A DNA stretch of 64,000 nt from assembly GCA_023957245.1 (NCBI GenBank), contig JAMLHJ010000009.1, forward strand, positions 1 through 64,000, given 5' to 3'. Source of the DNA: Chitinophagales bacterium. Its GTDB lineage: Bacteria; Bacteroidota; Bacteroidia; Chitinophagales; JADIYW01. Below are positions 38,311 to 47,166 of the stretch, piece by piece. Position 1 is the stretch's first letter. Each line of letters opens with the position of its first letter. The notes beneath the pieces were generated by a model that was not told the DNA's origin, ran no database searches, and saw only the letters and a list, made by a program, of their open reading frames with translations. A program made the position numbers and the translations under genes.

Positions 38311-38393
38311 TGCGGTTGGTTTCGAGAGACTCAACCACCAACTCTTTCTTCTCACATTTCACCTCTCACCTCTCACTACATCTTCACATTCTC
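38311..38393. repeat. Dispersed intergenic repeat, copy B
   Basis: Second copy of the block at 31530-31588. Both share TGCGGTTGGTTTCGAGA, CTCAACCACCAACT and CACCTCTCACTACATCT, with about 20 extra pyrimidine-rich bases here. It is non-coding, in the same orientation as copy A. Confidence 0.6.
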
Positions 38394-38433
38394 ACATTTC
38401 TACACCTACACATTGCTTCATTGCGAAATGCTT

Positions 38434-40734
38434 TTATTTTTTCTTCCCTCTAGCTGGTTTCTTCTCAGGAGTTTCGTTGATAATCTTTAAGCAATCTTCT
38501 TCTGTCAAAGTTTTAGCATCTACACCTTTCGGTATTTTAAAATTATCTTTCCCCTTTTTGATATAAGGTCCAAATCTTCCATTCAACACTTCAATATCTC
38601 CAAACGATTGAATTAATTTATTAGCATCTGCTTCACGTTTTGCGATAATCAATTCAATAGCTGTAGCTTCATCTACAGAAAATGGAGTATGATTTTTCAG
38701 TGAAACAAACAATTTATCATGTTGAACATAAGGTCCAAATCTTCCAGTATTAGCTTTAATAGGTTTGCCTTCAAAAGCCCCCACAACTCTAGGTAATTTG
38801 AACAATTCCATAGCTTCTTCAAATGTGATATTATGGATACTTTGTCCTTCCAATAGGCTTGCAAATCTAGGCTTATCTTCATCTTCAGAAGAGCCTATTT
38901 GAATCATCGGCCCAAAACGACCAATTCTTGCGATAACTGGTTTACCTGAAGTTGGATCTGTTCCTAGATTACGTTCACCAGTAACTCTCTCCTTCTGAGC
39001 TGAAGATATTTCAACTTCTTTATGAAAAGGAGTATAAAATTCTTTCATCACCTTTACCCAATCTACTTTATTTTCAGCTATACGGTCAAAATCTTTTTCA
39101 ATATCTGCTGTAAAATTATAGTCTAAAACTCTTCCAAAATGCTCAGTCAAATAATCATTTACCAACATTCCAATATCTGTTGGTACCATTTTGCCTTTGA
39201 GTGAGCCTGTAGTTTCTTGTACAGTTTGTCTGTTGATATTAGGATTATCCACTTTTAGACTTAAAGCAATCACATCTCTAGGTTGACCTTCTTTGGTTTC
39301 TTTTTTGACATATCCTCTTTGAGTGATAGTACTGATTGTCGGAGCATACGTAGAAGGACGACCAATACCAAGCTCTTCCAATCTTTTCACCAAACTCGCT
39401 TCTGTATATCTAGCAGGAGCTTGTGAGTATTTTTGTCGGGCTTCTATTTCTGTATAAGCTAAAGATTGATTGACTGATAGCGCAGGTAACATTCCTGCTA
39501 CTTCTGCATCATCCTCATCATCTGTAGATTCTAAATATACTTTTAAAAACCCTGGAAATTTGACCACCTCTCCTTCTGCCCCAAATATTTCTTCTCTACC
39601 TGAAACATCAATCTTCACTATGGTTTTTTCCAATTGTGCTTTACTCATTTGCGAAGCTATAGTACGCTTCCAAATCAAATCATATAATCTTTGTTCATCA
39701 CGAGTACCACCGACAGATTCTGCATCAAAATAAGTTGGTCTAATTGCTTCGTGAGCTTCTTGGGCTGAACTGTTTTTAGTTTGATACTGAGTGGGATGGC
39801 TATATTCTACTCCATAAGATTTTTTGATAAAATCAGCTGCAGCATGTCTAGCTTGTTCAGACAATGCTGTGCTATCAGTTCTCATATAAGTAATTTTCCC
39901 TGACTCATATAATTTCTGAGCAACAGACATTGTTTTGCTAACACTGAAACTCAATTTTCTACTCGCTTCTTGTTGCAAAGTAGAAGTAGTAAATGGAGCT
40001 GCAGGAGATTTTGTAACTCCTTTGACTTGAATATCACTTACTTTAAAAGCGGCTTGAACACATGCTTGAAGAAAACGATTAGCCTCTTCTTCTGTATTGA
40101 ATCTCTTATTTAACTCTGCTTTAAAACTCTTTTTATCTACTTTAAATATCGCTACAACTCTATATGCAGAAACACTATTAAAATTTTGAATTTCTCTTTC
40201 TCTTTCAACCACCAATCTCACTGCCACAGATTGCACTCTTCCAGCAGATAAATTTCTATTAGAAAGCTTTTGCCATAGTATTGGAGACAATTCAAAACCA
40301 ACGATTCTATCTAGTGCACGACGAGCTTGTTGAGCATTCACTAAATTTAAGTCTAATATTCTCGGATTGGCTACTGCTCTTTTTATTGCAGTATCTGTAA
40401 TTTCATTAAACACGATTCGCTTAGTCGTCTGAGGGTCTAGTCCCAATTCTTCGCATAAATGCCAAGAAATAGCTTCTCCTTCACGATCCTCATCCGTTGC
40501 TAACCAGACTTCAGCTTTTTTTGATATTTTTTTCAGCTCACTTACAATAGCTTTCTTATCATCAGACACTTCATAACTGGGTGCAAAATCTCCTTCCAGA
40601 TCAAGTCCAATTTTATTTTTTGGCAAATCTCTAATATGTCCATAACAGGACTTCACAACAAAATCTTCTCCTAAAATTTTCTCAATAGTTTTTGCCTTTG
40701 CAGGAGACTCAACTATCAGTAAATTACTCGCCAT
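38434..40734 (-). CDS. topA: DNA topoisomerase I
   Basis: A 766-residue type IA topoisomerase. The Toprim domain holds Glu9 (VESPAKA) and Asp81-Glu-Asp83 (ATDEDREGE). The catalytic tyrosine is Tyr283 in ITYMRTDST. After the core, instead of zinc-finger cysteines there are three or more repeats of the NGRFGPYIKKGKD type, followed by a lysine-rich tail (PARGKKK). It relaxes negative supercoils, opposing the gyrase encoded at 25.1-27.7 kb. About 275 non-coding bases precede it. Confidence 0.95.
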   Translation of the reverse strand: MASNLLIVESPAKAKTIEKILGEDFVVKSCYGHIRDLPKNKIGLDLEGDFAPSYEVSDDKKAIVSELKKISKKAEVWLATDEDREGEAISWHLCEELGLDPQTTKRIVFNEITDTAIKRAVANPRILDLNLVNAQQARRALDRIVGFELSPILWQKLSNRNLSAGRVQSVAVRLVVEREREIQNFNSVSAYRVVAIFKVDKKSFKAELNKRFNTEEEANRFLQACVQAAFKVSDIQVKGVTKSPAAPFTTSTLQQEASRKLSFSVSKTMSVAQKLYESGKITYMRTDSTALSEQARHAAADFIKKSYGVEYSHPTQYQTKNSSAQEAHEAIRPTYFDAESVGGTRDEQRLYDLIWKRTIASQMSKAQLEKTIVKIDVSGREEIFGAEGEVVKFPGFLKVYLESTDDEDDAEVAGMLPALSVNQSLAYTEIEARQKYSQAPARYTEASLVKRLEELGIGRPSTYAPTISTITQRGYVKKETKEGQPRDVIALSLKVDNPNINRQTVQETTGSLKGKMVPTDIGMLVNDYLTEHFGRVLDYNFTADIEKDFDRIAENKVDWVKVMKEFYTPFHKEVEISSAQKERVTGERNLGTDPTSGKPVIARIGRFGPMIQIGSSEDEDKPRFASLLEGQSIHNITFEEAMELFKLPRVVGAFEGKPIKANTGRFGPYVQHDKLFVSLKNHTPFSVDEATAIELIIAKREADANKLIQSFGDIEVLNGRFGPYIKKGKDNFKIPKGVDAKTLTEEDCLKIINETPEKKPARGKKK

Positions 40735-40966
40735 AAAAAATGTCTTTAAGTTACAAAGAAAAAAGATTTATGTAGGAATAAGAAACTTATTTTAAAATGA
40801 TAACAATAATAAAGTCTATTGTGCTTATCAATTTAATATCCATTAGTCTCTCAATACTACAAAATCTATCCAATTAATCTTAGAAATTCTATTTTTCATC
40901 CATCTATAAAATTATAAATTCTATTCAATTTGGAAAGAATATCTAAAAATATTACTTATTAAAAAA

Positions 40967-40988
40967 GGCTGCCCAACAATGAACAGCC
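40967..40988 (-). terminator. Terminator of the cyclophilin operon
   Basis: Reading leftward, GGCTG (40988-40984) pairs with CAGCC (40971-40967), and the stem is followed by TTTTTT. The 5-bp core stem is modest but GC-rich, and its place 23 bases after the cyclophilin stop supports it. Confidence 0.6.
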
Positions 40989-41010
40989 CTATATAAAATC
41001 TATAAAAAAA

Positions 41011-41685
41011 TTATTTCACTACTTTCACTGTGAACTTCACATCTTCTATTGGACGGTCACCAGGAGCTGTTCTTACAGCTGCTATCTTATCAATCACATC
41101 CAAACCTTCGACCACCTCACCAAATACAGTATATTGCATATCTAGAAACGGTGTACCTCCTTGCTCAGCATACACTGCTGCTTGTTCAGGTGTATATTGA
41201 ACACCAGTACGAGAAGATAAATATTGCAATTCTTGAGCACTGACTGGTTTGCCTTGAACTATATAGAACTGAGAACCAGAAGACGCTTTTTTAGGATTGG
41301 CTTGGTCTCCTAATCTTGCAGCAGACAAAGCACCTTTCTTGTGAATCAAATTGGTATTAAATTCTGCAGGAATTGTATATCCTGGACCACCAGAACCCAG
41401 ACTTTGCCCTGGTTGTGCATTTCTTGAATTAGGATCTCCACCTTGAATCATAAATTGTTGGATAACTCTATGAAAAAGTAATCCATCAAAATATCCCTCA
41501 TTGGCTAGTTTTAAAAAATTATCTCTGTGTTGTGGAGTTTCATCATACAATTTGATTTTCATATCTCCGTAAGACGTGCTAATAATTACCATACTTTCAG
41601 TTTTTTTCTCTTGTTGATTATTTTCTTTACCCTGCATTGAAAATGTGAGCAGTGCAAATATCCCAAATAAAATAGTCTTTTTCAT
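41011..41685 (-). CDS. Peptidylprolyl isomerase, cyclophilin type
   Basis: A 224-residue exported cyclophilin. A signal peptide (about 1-20) precedes the cyclophilin domain, with FHRVIQQFMIQGGDP carrying the catalytic Arg and Phe-Met-Gln, then the GPGYTIPAEF loop and GSQFYIV. It speeds cis-trans isomerisation of proline bonds in periplasmic proteins. An insertion of about 30 residues (SSRTGVQYTPEQAAV) sits between the core strands. It starts 3 bases after the unknown 41689 gene. Confidence 0.9.
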   Translation of the reverse strand: MKKTILFGIFALLTFSMQGKENNQQEKKTESMVIISTSYGDMKIKLYDETPQHRDNFLKLANEGYFDGLLFHRVIQQFMIQGGDPNSRNAQPGQSLGSGGPGYTIPAEFNTNLIHKKGALSAARLGDQANPKKASSGSQFYIVQGKPVSAQELQYLSSRTGVQYTPEQAAVYAEQGGTPFLDMQYTVFGEVVEGLDVIDKIAAVRTAPGDRPIEDVKFTVKVVK

Positions 41686-41688
41686 CTT

Positions 41689-42030
41689 TTACATATTTTC
41701 AAAATATTCTATAATCATTACTTTCAACAACATATCTTGCATATTACCATCCAATCTAGGTGTACCAGCAATTTTTTCAAAATGAGGCCAACCATCTTCA
41801 TCTTTGTGCTTCAATTCATAATAACCTGCTTGAGCCAATAAAGTACATACTCCAACATGCATCAATTCTTGCTTTTCTTCCTTAGTAAACTTAGAACGAA
41901 GCATCCCCAATTCTCTATGCCCTATCAAATAAGTAATCGTCTGTAAATCAGGAACTTTACCAAACCTTTGTTGCAATTGCAATTCTACCTTATTCCATTT
42001 TTCAGGATCCAAATGTATCTCTGTAACCAT
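41689..42030 (-). CDS. Uncharacterised small protein between nitrilase and cyclophilin
   Basis: A 113-residue, soluble, helix-rich protein with many charged residues and no signal peptide. Recognisable stretches are LIGHRELGMLRSKFTKEEKQ, LLAQAGYYEL and WPHFEKIAGTP. I do not recognise the family. Its place between two genes with 3-base spacings, and its conserved-looking start MVTEIHLDPEKW, support a real gene co-translated with the amidase. Confidence 0.75.
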   Translation of the reverse strand: MVTEIHLDPEKWNKVELQLQQRFGKVPDLQTITYLIGHRELGMLRSKFTKEEKQELMHVGVCTLLAQAGYYELKHKDEDGWPHFEKIAGTPRLDGNMQDMLLKVMIIEYFENM

Positions 42031-42033
42031 ATC

Positions 42034-42804
42034 TTAATCCAAAATTTCAAATTTATCCTTATCTCTCCAAAATCCATACCGTTCACGGTGTTGAGAAATA
42101 CTATCCTTAGATAAATTTACAATAAAAACGCCTTGTTTATCTCCAGCATTGAGTTGCTCTTCACCCCAATAATCATAAACAGCACTACCTCCGATATGTG
42201 TATTTTGATGCGCATCTAAGCCTACCCTATTGACTCCGACAACATAAGATTGATTTTCAATTGCCCTACATTTTAACAAATGATTCCAATGCGCCTGACG
42301 CTTCTCTGGCCAATTGGCTACATATATCATCACTTCTGCCATCTCAACATTCCTACTCCAAACTGGAAATCTTAAATCATAACATATCAATGGGAAAATT
42401 TTCCAGCCTTTATATTCTATAATTAGACGATTAGTTCCTTTTGTATAATATTTATCTTCATCTACCAATGAAAAAAGATGTCTTTTGTCATAAGTCAATA
42501 TTTCACCATCTGGAAAAGCACAAATCAGGCGATTATAATATTTTCCACTTTCTTCAATAATCATAGAACCTATCATCAGACTGCCCAATCTACAAGCCAA
42601 ATCGTGCATCCACATCACTTCCATACTATCCATCGTCACCGCCAATTCTTTAGAATTATTACTAAAACCTGTTGTGAACATTTCTGGCAGTACTATTATA
42701 TCAGCATCAGCATCCCATAACATATCATCTAGTTGATTGAGATTAGCCTCCCTATCTTCCCAGACAATATCCATTTGCACCAATGCTATTTTCAAGTCTT
42801 TCAT
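42034..42804 (-). CDS. Nitrilase-superfamily amidohydrolase (omega-amidase-like)
   Basis: This protein of about 256 residues has the Glu-Lys-Cys triad of carbon-nitrogen hydrolases: Glu41 (LPEMFTTGF), Lys107 (TYDKRHLF) and Cys141 (LICYDLRFP). These surrounding motifs match the YafV/omega-amidase branch, which hydrolyses 2-oxoglutaramate and succinamate as metabolite repair. The start at 42804 (MKDLKIALVQ) is chosen because the 11 extra residues from 42837 are lysine-rich and not conserved in this family. Confidence 0.85.
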   Translation of the reverse strand: MKDLKIALVQMDIVWEDREANLNQLDDMLWDADADIIVLPEMFTTGFSNNSKELAVTMDSMEVMWMHDLACRLGSLMIGSMIIEESGKYYNRLICAFPDGEILTYDKRHLFSLVDEDKYYTKGTNRLIIEYKGWKIFPLICYDLRFPVWSRNVEMAEVMIYVANWPEKRQAHWNHLLKCRAIENQSYVVGVNRVGLDAHQNTHIGGSAVYDYWGEEQLNAGDKQGVFIVNLSKDSISQHRERYGFWRDKDKFEILD

Positions 42805-42860
42805 CTTCTTTTTTTTGGACACATCCCTGTTCTTCATTATGAGTAATACCTACTTTAATA

Positions 42861-42950
42861 GAACAGGGTCGGGCTATCCGCTCATATTCCTCCACTTCGT
42901 TACGGAAATCCGCTTCTATCCCTTGTGCAATGCTTACGCAAATAAAGATA
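42861..42950. repeat. Probable dispersed intergenic element
   Basis: A GC-richer stretch (GGGTCGGGCTATCCGCTC, then CTCCACTTCGTTACGGAAATC and CTATCCCTTGTGC) stands out from its AT-rich surroundings. From memory, similar short sequences are common between genes in Bacteroidota. The frame 42737-43000 through it is not a credible gene. No second copy exists in this window, so repeat status is inference. Confidence 0.35.
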
Positions 42951-43112
42951 GATTGCTACTAAAAACCAAAATACCTCTATTAATTTGTGCTAATTTTTAA
43001 AATCACCTACTTCAAATTGAAACATATCAGTACAATAAAAATTCATTTCTGATTCTTTTATCAACTTTTATACTCTCTTTCTTGTTAAATACTTAAATGA
43101 AGAAAAGTGGCT

Positions 43113-43718
43113 ATGGAACTGATTATTGAATCTGTCAATCTTAAAGATTATTTACAAGAAGATTTACCTATTATTGAATGGAATACACCTGCAATTCAAA
43201 AAATAATTCAAGATATAGAAGACCATTGTGAAACACCTTTTGAAAAAGCAAAAATGGCTTTTGAATATGCCAGAGATCAAATCAGACATTCATTTGACAC
43301 ACAGTATCTAGATGTTTCTATTACAGCCGAACAAACCATTGAATCACATGAGGGAATCTGCTTCGCTAAAGCACATCTTCTTGCGACAATACTAAGAGGT
43401 ATGGGCATCCCTGCAGGGTTTTGCTATCAAAGAGTATTGAGAAAAGGTACGCTAGAATCTGGATATGCACTACATGGACTCAATGCAATTTTCTTGGAAG
43501 AAATTGGTTGGTTTCGTGTTGACCCTAGAGGAAATAAGCCTGGAATCAATTCTCAATTTTCAGTGAAAGAAGAAATGCTTGCATATCCTATCCGAACAGA
43601 GTTGGGAGAGATAGATTATCCTAATGTTTTTGTACATCCATTAATAAGTGTTGTAGATGCTATGAAATCTTCAAAAAACACACAGGAATTATTTTTCAAT
43701 AGACCACAGGAAATATAG
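43113..43718 (+). CDS. Transglutaminase-like cysteine protease-fold protein
   Basis: A 201-residue cytoplasmic protein with a transglutaminase-core triad: Cys83 (EGICFAKAH), His121 (YALHGLN) and Asp137 (RVDPRGN). Bacterial members act as peptidases or amidases more often than as cross-linkers; the substrate is unknown. A GTG two codons upstream (43107) is an alternative start. It is convergent with the TRIC-type gene, with an 8-base gap. Confidence 0.82.
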   Translation: MELIIESVNLKDYLQEDLPIIEWNTPAIQKIIQDIEDHCETPFEKAKMAFEYARDQIRHSFDTQYLDVSITAEQTIESHEGICFAKAHLLATILRGMGIPAGFCYQRVLRKGTLESGYALHGLNAIFLEEIGWFRVDPRGNKPGINSQFSVKEEMLAYPIRTELGEIDYPNVFVHPLISVVDAMKSSKNTQELFFNRPQEI

Positions 43719-43725
43719 ATATACT

Positions 43726-44373
43726 CTAATTTCTTTTACTTTTTAGATAAAATTTGGGTAGAGAAAGATGATATCTAACAACAATTATTCTAATGAAAAT
43801 AATAAGCAACATACTGAGAACTCTAGTCCAGAACAAATGAACACCCATAAAATCTAAAGCAAAATAAAAAACACCACCTGCAACACAAGCCATCACATAT
43901 ATTTCCTTATGAAAAATCAAAGGAACAGTATTGAGTAATACATCCCTTATCACTCCGCCAAAACAAGCTGTAATCGTTCCCAAAGCAATACAAATCTCTA
44001 TACTCAAACCTCTATCTAAGCCCAATTCAATACCATAAGTAGTAAAAAGCCCTAAGCCTATAGCATCAAAAATAAATAAGATATAAGGGATTTTTTGCAA
44101 CCATTTTCCACCCAACATCGATACTAATGCAGCAATAGAAATAACAATTATCGCAGTATCATTTTTCAGCCAAAGCACAGGAAAGTTTCCTATCAATATA
44201 TCTCTCAATGTTCCACCCCCAATCGCAGTTACAAATGCCAATACAACAACGCCAACAGGGTCAAATCGCTTAGATATTCCTGCTAATGCACCAGAACAAG
44301 CGAATGCAAATGTCCCTAAGATATCCATAGAGAAGAGCAAATTATCATTAGCCCATTTTATAATTTCAATCAT
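43726..44373 (-). CDS. TRIC/YicG-type membrane protein
   Basis: A 215-residue membrane protein with seven helices in two related halves. Each half carries a glycine-rich motif before an Arg-Asp pair: GGGTLRDIL (about 53-61) and FGGVIRDVL (about 138-146). This is the UPF0126 (YicG/YadS) family, related to trimeric intracellular cation channels, and likely conducts a monovalent cation or a small solute such as glycine. Stands alone. Confidence 0.85.
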   Translation of the reverse strand: MIEIIKWANDNLLFSMDILGTFAFACSGALAGISKRFDPVGVVVLAFVTAIGGGTLRDILIGNFPVLWLKNDTAIIVISIAALVSMLGGKWLQKIPYILFIFDAIGLGLFTTYGIELGLDRGLSIEICIALGTITACFGGVIRDVLLNTVPLIFHKEIYVMACVAGGVFYFALDFMGVHLFWTRVLSMLLIIFIRIIVVRYHLSLPKFYLKSKRN

Positions 44374-44497
44374 TAGTACAAAATATTAGGAGAATATGCG
44401 ATTAAATATAGGGGAATATATTTGAATACCGATAAAATCAATTTCAATGAACATCCAATATATGCGAGATACTCAAAAGAAAAAATAAAAATCAATA

Positions 44498-45205
44498 CTA
44501 ATGTTCACAACATTTTTCAACGCAATTACTATCAGCATTGAAAGCTGGACTGATATATGGAATTCCTAGGTTCAATCCTCTAAGAATCAATAATACTGCC
44601 ATTATGGCTATCCATATTGGAACTATTTTTTTAAAATATACTTTAACTGAAGCTTTCAACCATTTGCTAGAAATCATCAATAAAGACATCAAAGGCAAAG
44701 TTCCCAAGCCAAAGAAAAACATCAAAATAGAGCCGTTCAAAACATTTCCCATCGCAAAAGCAGAAGCCAATGCCATATATACCAAGCCACAAGGCAATAG
44801 TCCATTAATTAAACCAATCAATAAAAAAGTGGAATAAGATTTTTGTTTTCTCATTTGCTCACCTAGAAGAGTTGACACCTTAGCACCCCACTTTCCACTG
44901 CTCAACCAAGCAGGACGATATTGGTAAATCCATGCCAATACCAAAATCAGCACTCCTCCAAAAATGGATAAAAATTGCTGTAAGCCGAAAATCTGAAAAC
45001 TACTACCAGCCCACCCTAGTACTGCACCCATTAACGCATAAGTCAATGCTCTTCCAAAATTATATAGAAAAATATTGCTGTATTTTTGAAAATTAGGCAT
45101 CTGATGAACTGGGAGGCTTAAAGCAATAGGTCCACACATGCCTACACAATGAAGACTTCCCAATAGTCCAATACTTAATCCAGTAACAATAGGAAAAAAA
45201 TCCAT
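44498..45205 (-). CDS. SafE/CcdA-like membrane protein of the cbb3 operon
   Basis: A 235-residue membrane protein with six helices and the paired-cysteine motif LGSLHCVGMCGP near the start, plus a second motif INGLLPCGLVYMA. The tail is cysteine- and histidine-rich (CVEKCCEH). Such proteins follow ccoH in Bacteroidota and related phyla, and probably help copper handling or thiol transfer for oxidase assembly. Annotation as sulfite exporter TauE/SafE reflects fold only. Last gene of the cco operon, 10 bases after ccoH. Confidence 0.8.
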   Translation of the reverse strand: MDFFPIVTGLSIGLLGSLHCVGMCGPIALSLPVHQMPNFQKYSNIFLYNFGRALTYALMGAVLGWAGSSFQIFGLQQFLSIFGGVLILVLAWIYQYRPAWLSSGKWGAKVSTLLGEQMRKQKSYSTFLLIGLINGLLPCGLVYMALASAFAMGNVLNGSILMFFFGLGTLPLMSLLMISSKWLKASVKVYFKKIVPIWIAIMAVLLILRGLNLGIPYISPAFNADSNCVEKCCEH

Positions 45206-45215
45206 AGGCTAAAGA

Positions 45216-45653
45216 TTATTCCACAAATAACTTTTCGTCACTATAATAAAATTGACTATCATTTGTCCATTGAGTACGTACTTTATAAACTCCTTTCGTT
45301 AATTGAGATTTAGGAATAAAATAAAATCCAGAATCATTAGGAGAAATCTGGAAAGAAATATCCAATTTCTGATTATCAGGTTTAAGGAATTTAATATCTG
45401 CATCTTGAATATGCAAATAAGTAGTAGCAGGTAATTTCACGATAATTACCGAATCATTTTGAGATAAAAGACTTTCACTTTGAACACTTTTTAAAGCATT
45501 TTGACCATCAATCAAACGCTGATAATCCTTTTCCAAAGTGTAATAATTTTCGTCAATCATTTCATTGCTTTGTTGCATAGAAAGATAAACCATAGAAAGC
45601 ATACCTACCAAAAACAAAACAATAGTTATTAATATTTTATATCCCCAGTTCAA
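45216..45653 (-). CDS. ccoH: FixH/CcoH family oxidase assembly protein
   Basis: A 145-residue protein with one N-terminal membrane helix (about 5-25) and a periplasmic domain of beta strands, typical of FixH/CcoH. It supports stable assembly of the cbb3 oxidase. It begins 7 bases after ccoG. Sequence divergence in this family is high, so the name rests on size, topology and operon position. Confidence 0.85.
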   Translation of the reverse strand: MNWGYKILITIVLFLVGMLSMVYLSMQQSNEMIDENYYTLEKDYQRLIDGQNALKSVQSESLLSQNDSVIIVKLPATTYLHIQDADIKFLKPDNQKLDISFQISPNDSGFYFIPKSQLTKGVYKVRTQWTNDSQFYYSDEKLFVE

Positions 45654-45660
45654 TTTTGAA

Positions 45661-47070
45661 TTATTTAAAAGGCCCTAAAAAATTAGCTTTTACAGTTTCG
45701 AGCAATTCTCCATCTTTATCATAAATACCAATTTTCAACTTAGAGTTTCTTCCGTGAAGTGTATTGCCTGGTCTATCAATAAAGAAAGTAATCTTATTCA
45801 TTTGTTCTTTTTTCAAGACAATTCCATCGGCATGACCTATGATTCTTATATCACCTTTCACGTCTATAAGTTTAAATTCAATAGGAATTTCACGATTGGA
45901 TTTATTGATAATTTTAGCATCAAAAAGGTTGCTGACAGTTCCATCTTCTGCTACCTGAAAAGTCTGCCCTTTTACTCTATTTATATAACAATCTAGATTA
46001 CTTCTAGTAGCTACCAAAACGATTAAGAAAATCATCAATAGAGATAACAATACTGAGTAAGCTTTAACTTTAGTGGTTACTTTCGATTTTTGTCCTGATT
46101 GAATTTCATTTTCAGAAGCATAACGAATCAAACCTCTAGGTAAATCTATTTGATCCATCACATCATCACAAGCATCAATACAAGCAGTACAACCGACACA
46201 TTCCATCTGTACACCATTACGGATATCTATACCTGTAGGACATACAACTACACATTTACGACAATCTATACAATCCCCTAAGTTTTCTGCTTCTTTATTT
46301 TTCAGCTTTCCTCTAGGTTCTCCTCTCACATAATCGTAAGATATTTGCATAGTATCTTTGTCATACATTACCCCTTGAAGACGACCGTAAGGACATATCG
46401 TTGTACATACTATATCTCTGACATAAGCAAAGACGATATAAAACATGGTAGTGAATACCAATAATCCTAAAAGTAAACCTATATGGTCAAAAATCGGTTC
46501 TCTGATTATTTTGAACAACTCATAAGAACCTATTATATAAGAAAGGAATGCATTAGCAATCAAGAAAGACACTCCAAAAAATAGGATTTGCTTAGCGCTC
46601 TTTTTAATAATTTTCTCTTTATTCCAAGGAGCGTTATTCAATTTGCGTTGTTGTGCTGGTGTTCCTTCAATCATCCATTCAATTTTCCTAAAGACAAACT
46701 CCATGAAAATCGTTTGAGGACATGCCCACCCACAAAATAACCTACCATAAACAACTGTAAACAATACGACCAATATAATACCAGTAATAAATGCTATGGC
46801 AAAAATAAAAAAGTCATTAGGCCAAAATATCTTACCAAAAATTGTAAAACGACCTTCTAATAAATTAAACTGTAGAAACTGATTGCCATTAATATGAATC
46901 AAAGGCATGATGAAAAATATAGCCAGATAAAAATAGGCAAGATAATTTCTGATTTTATAAAACCGACCCGATGGCTGCACTGCATAAACCCATCTGCGGC
47001 TACCATCTTCATCTACCGAACTTACTCTAGAACGGAAACTTTCAGCATCTTTCTGGCTACGAATATTCAT
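45661..47070 (-). CDS. ccoG: Cytochrome c oxidase accessory protein CcoG
   Basis: A 469-residue polyferredoxin membrane protein. Five or so helices flank a ferredoxin-like block with two Cys clusters (CIDCRKCVVVCP and CVGCTACIDAC), plus CGWACPQT in the first cytoplasmic loop. A C-terminal Ig-like domain (FixG_C) follows. CcoG reduces copper for insertion into the cbb3 oxidase. It is separated from ccoP by 96 bases containing an inverted repeat. Confidence 0.93.
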   Translation of the reverse strand: MNIRSQKDAESFRSRVSSVDEDGSRRWVYAVQPSGRFYKIRNYLAYFYLAIFFIMPLIHINGNQFLQFNLLEGRFTIFGKIFWPNDFFIFAIAFITGIILVVLFTVVYGRLFCGWACPQTIFMEFVFRKIEWMIEGTPAQQRKLNNAPWNKEKIIKKSAKQILFFGVSFLIANAFLSYIIGSYELFKIIREPIFDHIGLLLGLLVFTTMFYIVFAYVRDIVCTTICPYGRLQGVMYDKDTMQISYDYVRGEPRGKLKNKEAENLGDCIDCRKCVVVCPTGIDIRNGVQMECVGCTACIDACDDVMDQIDLPRGLIRYASENEIQSGQKSKVTTKVKAYSVLLSLLMIFLIVLVATRSNLDCYINRVKGQTFQVAEDGTVSNLFDAKIINKSNREIPIEFKLIDVKGDIRIIGHADGIVLKKEQMNKITFFIDRPGNTLHGRNSKLKIGIYDKDGELLETVKANFLGPFK

Positions 47071-47089
47071 CTTTTAAAACTTAAAAACC

Positions 47090-47148
47090 TTTAGTTGGCA
47101 CAATGAACAAATAAAATCATTGACTATAAAATTCATCAGCCAACTAAA
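47090..47148 (-). promoter_or_regulatory. Inverted repeat between ccoP and ccoG
   Basis: TTTAGTTGGC (47090-47099) and GCCAACTAAA (47139-47148) are perfect inverted repeats of 10 bp. CAATGA/TCATTG (47101-47106 / 47117-47122) can form a smaller nested stem. On the ccoG-coding side the hairpin lies between ccoG (upstream) and the preceding ccoP stop, and it is followed by GGTTTTT. It may be an attenuator or an RNA processing point that lowers ccoG-ccoH expression relative to the oxidase subunits. Confidence 0.45.
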
Positions 47149-47166
47149 AGGCTATATAATATTAAA

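Larger units (their letters stand above)
37980..38433. other. Intergenic region with dispersed repeat
   Basis: About 450 bases without a gene. It contains the ccmB -7 element, an imperfect T-rich hairpin (GTTTTACAC/GTGTAAAC at 38202-38225) and copy B of the repeat also found near 31.5 kb (38311-38393). The 67-codon frame at 38287-38490 is made of repeat sequence and is not a credible gene. Confidence 0.6.

Noticed and set aside
42737-43000. 87-codon plus-strand frame
   Set aside because: Runs from inside the amidase gene through a GC-richer intergenic element; no domain and no plausible start region.
43113-43718. Transglutaminase-like gene as a toxin or cross-linking system
   Set aside because: No immunity gene, secretion signal or partner is present; the fold alone does not support it.
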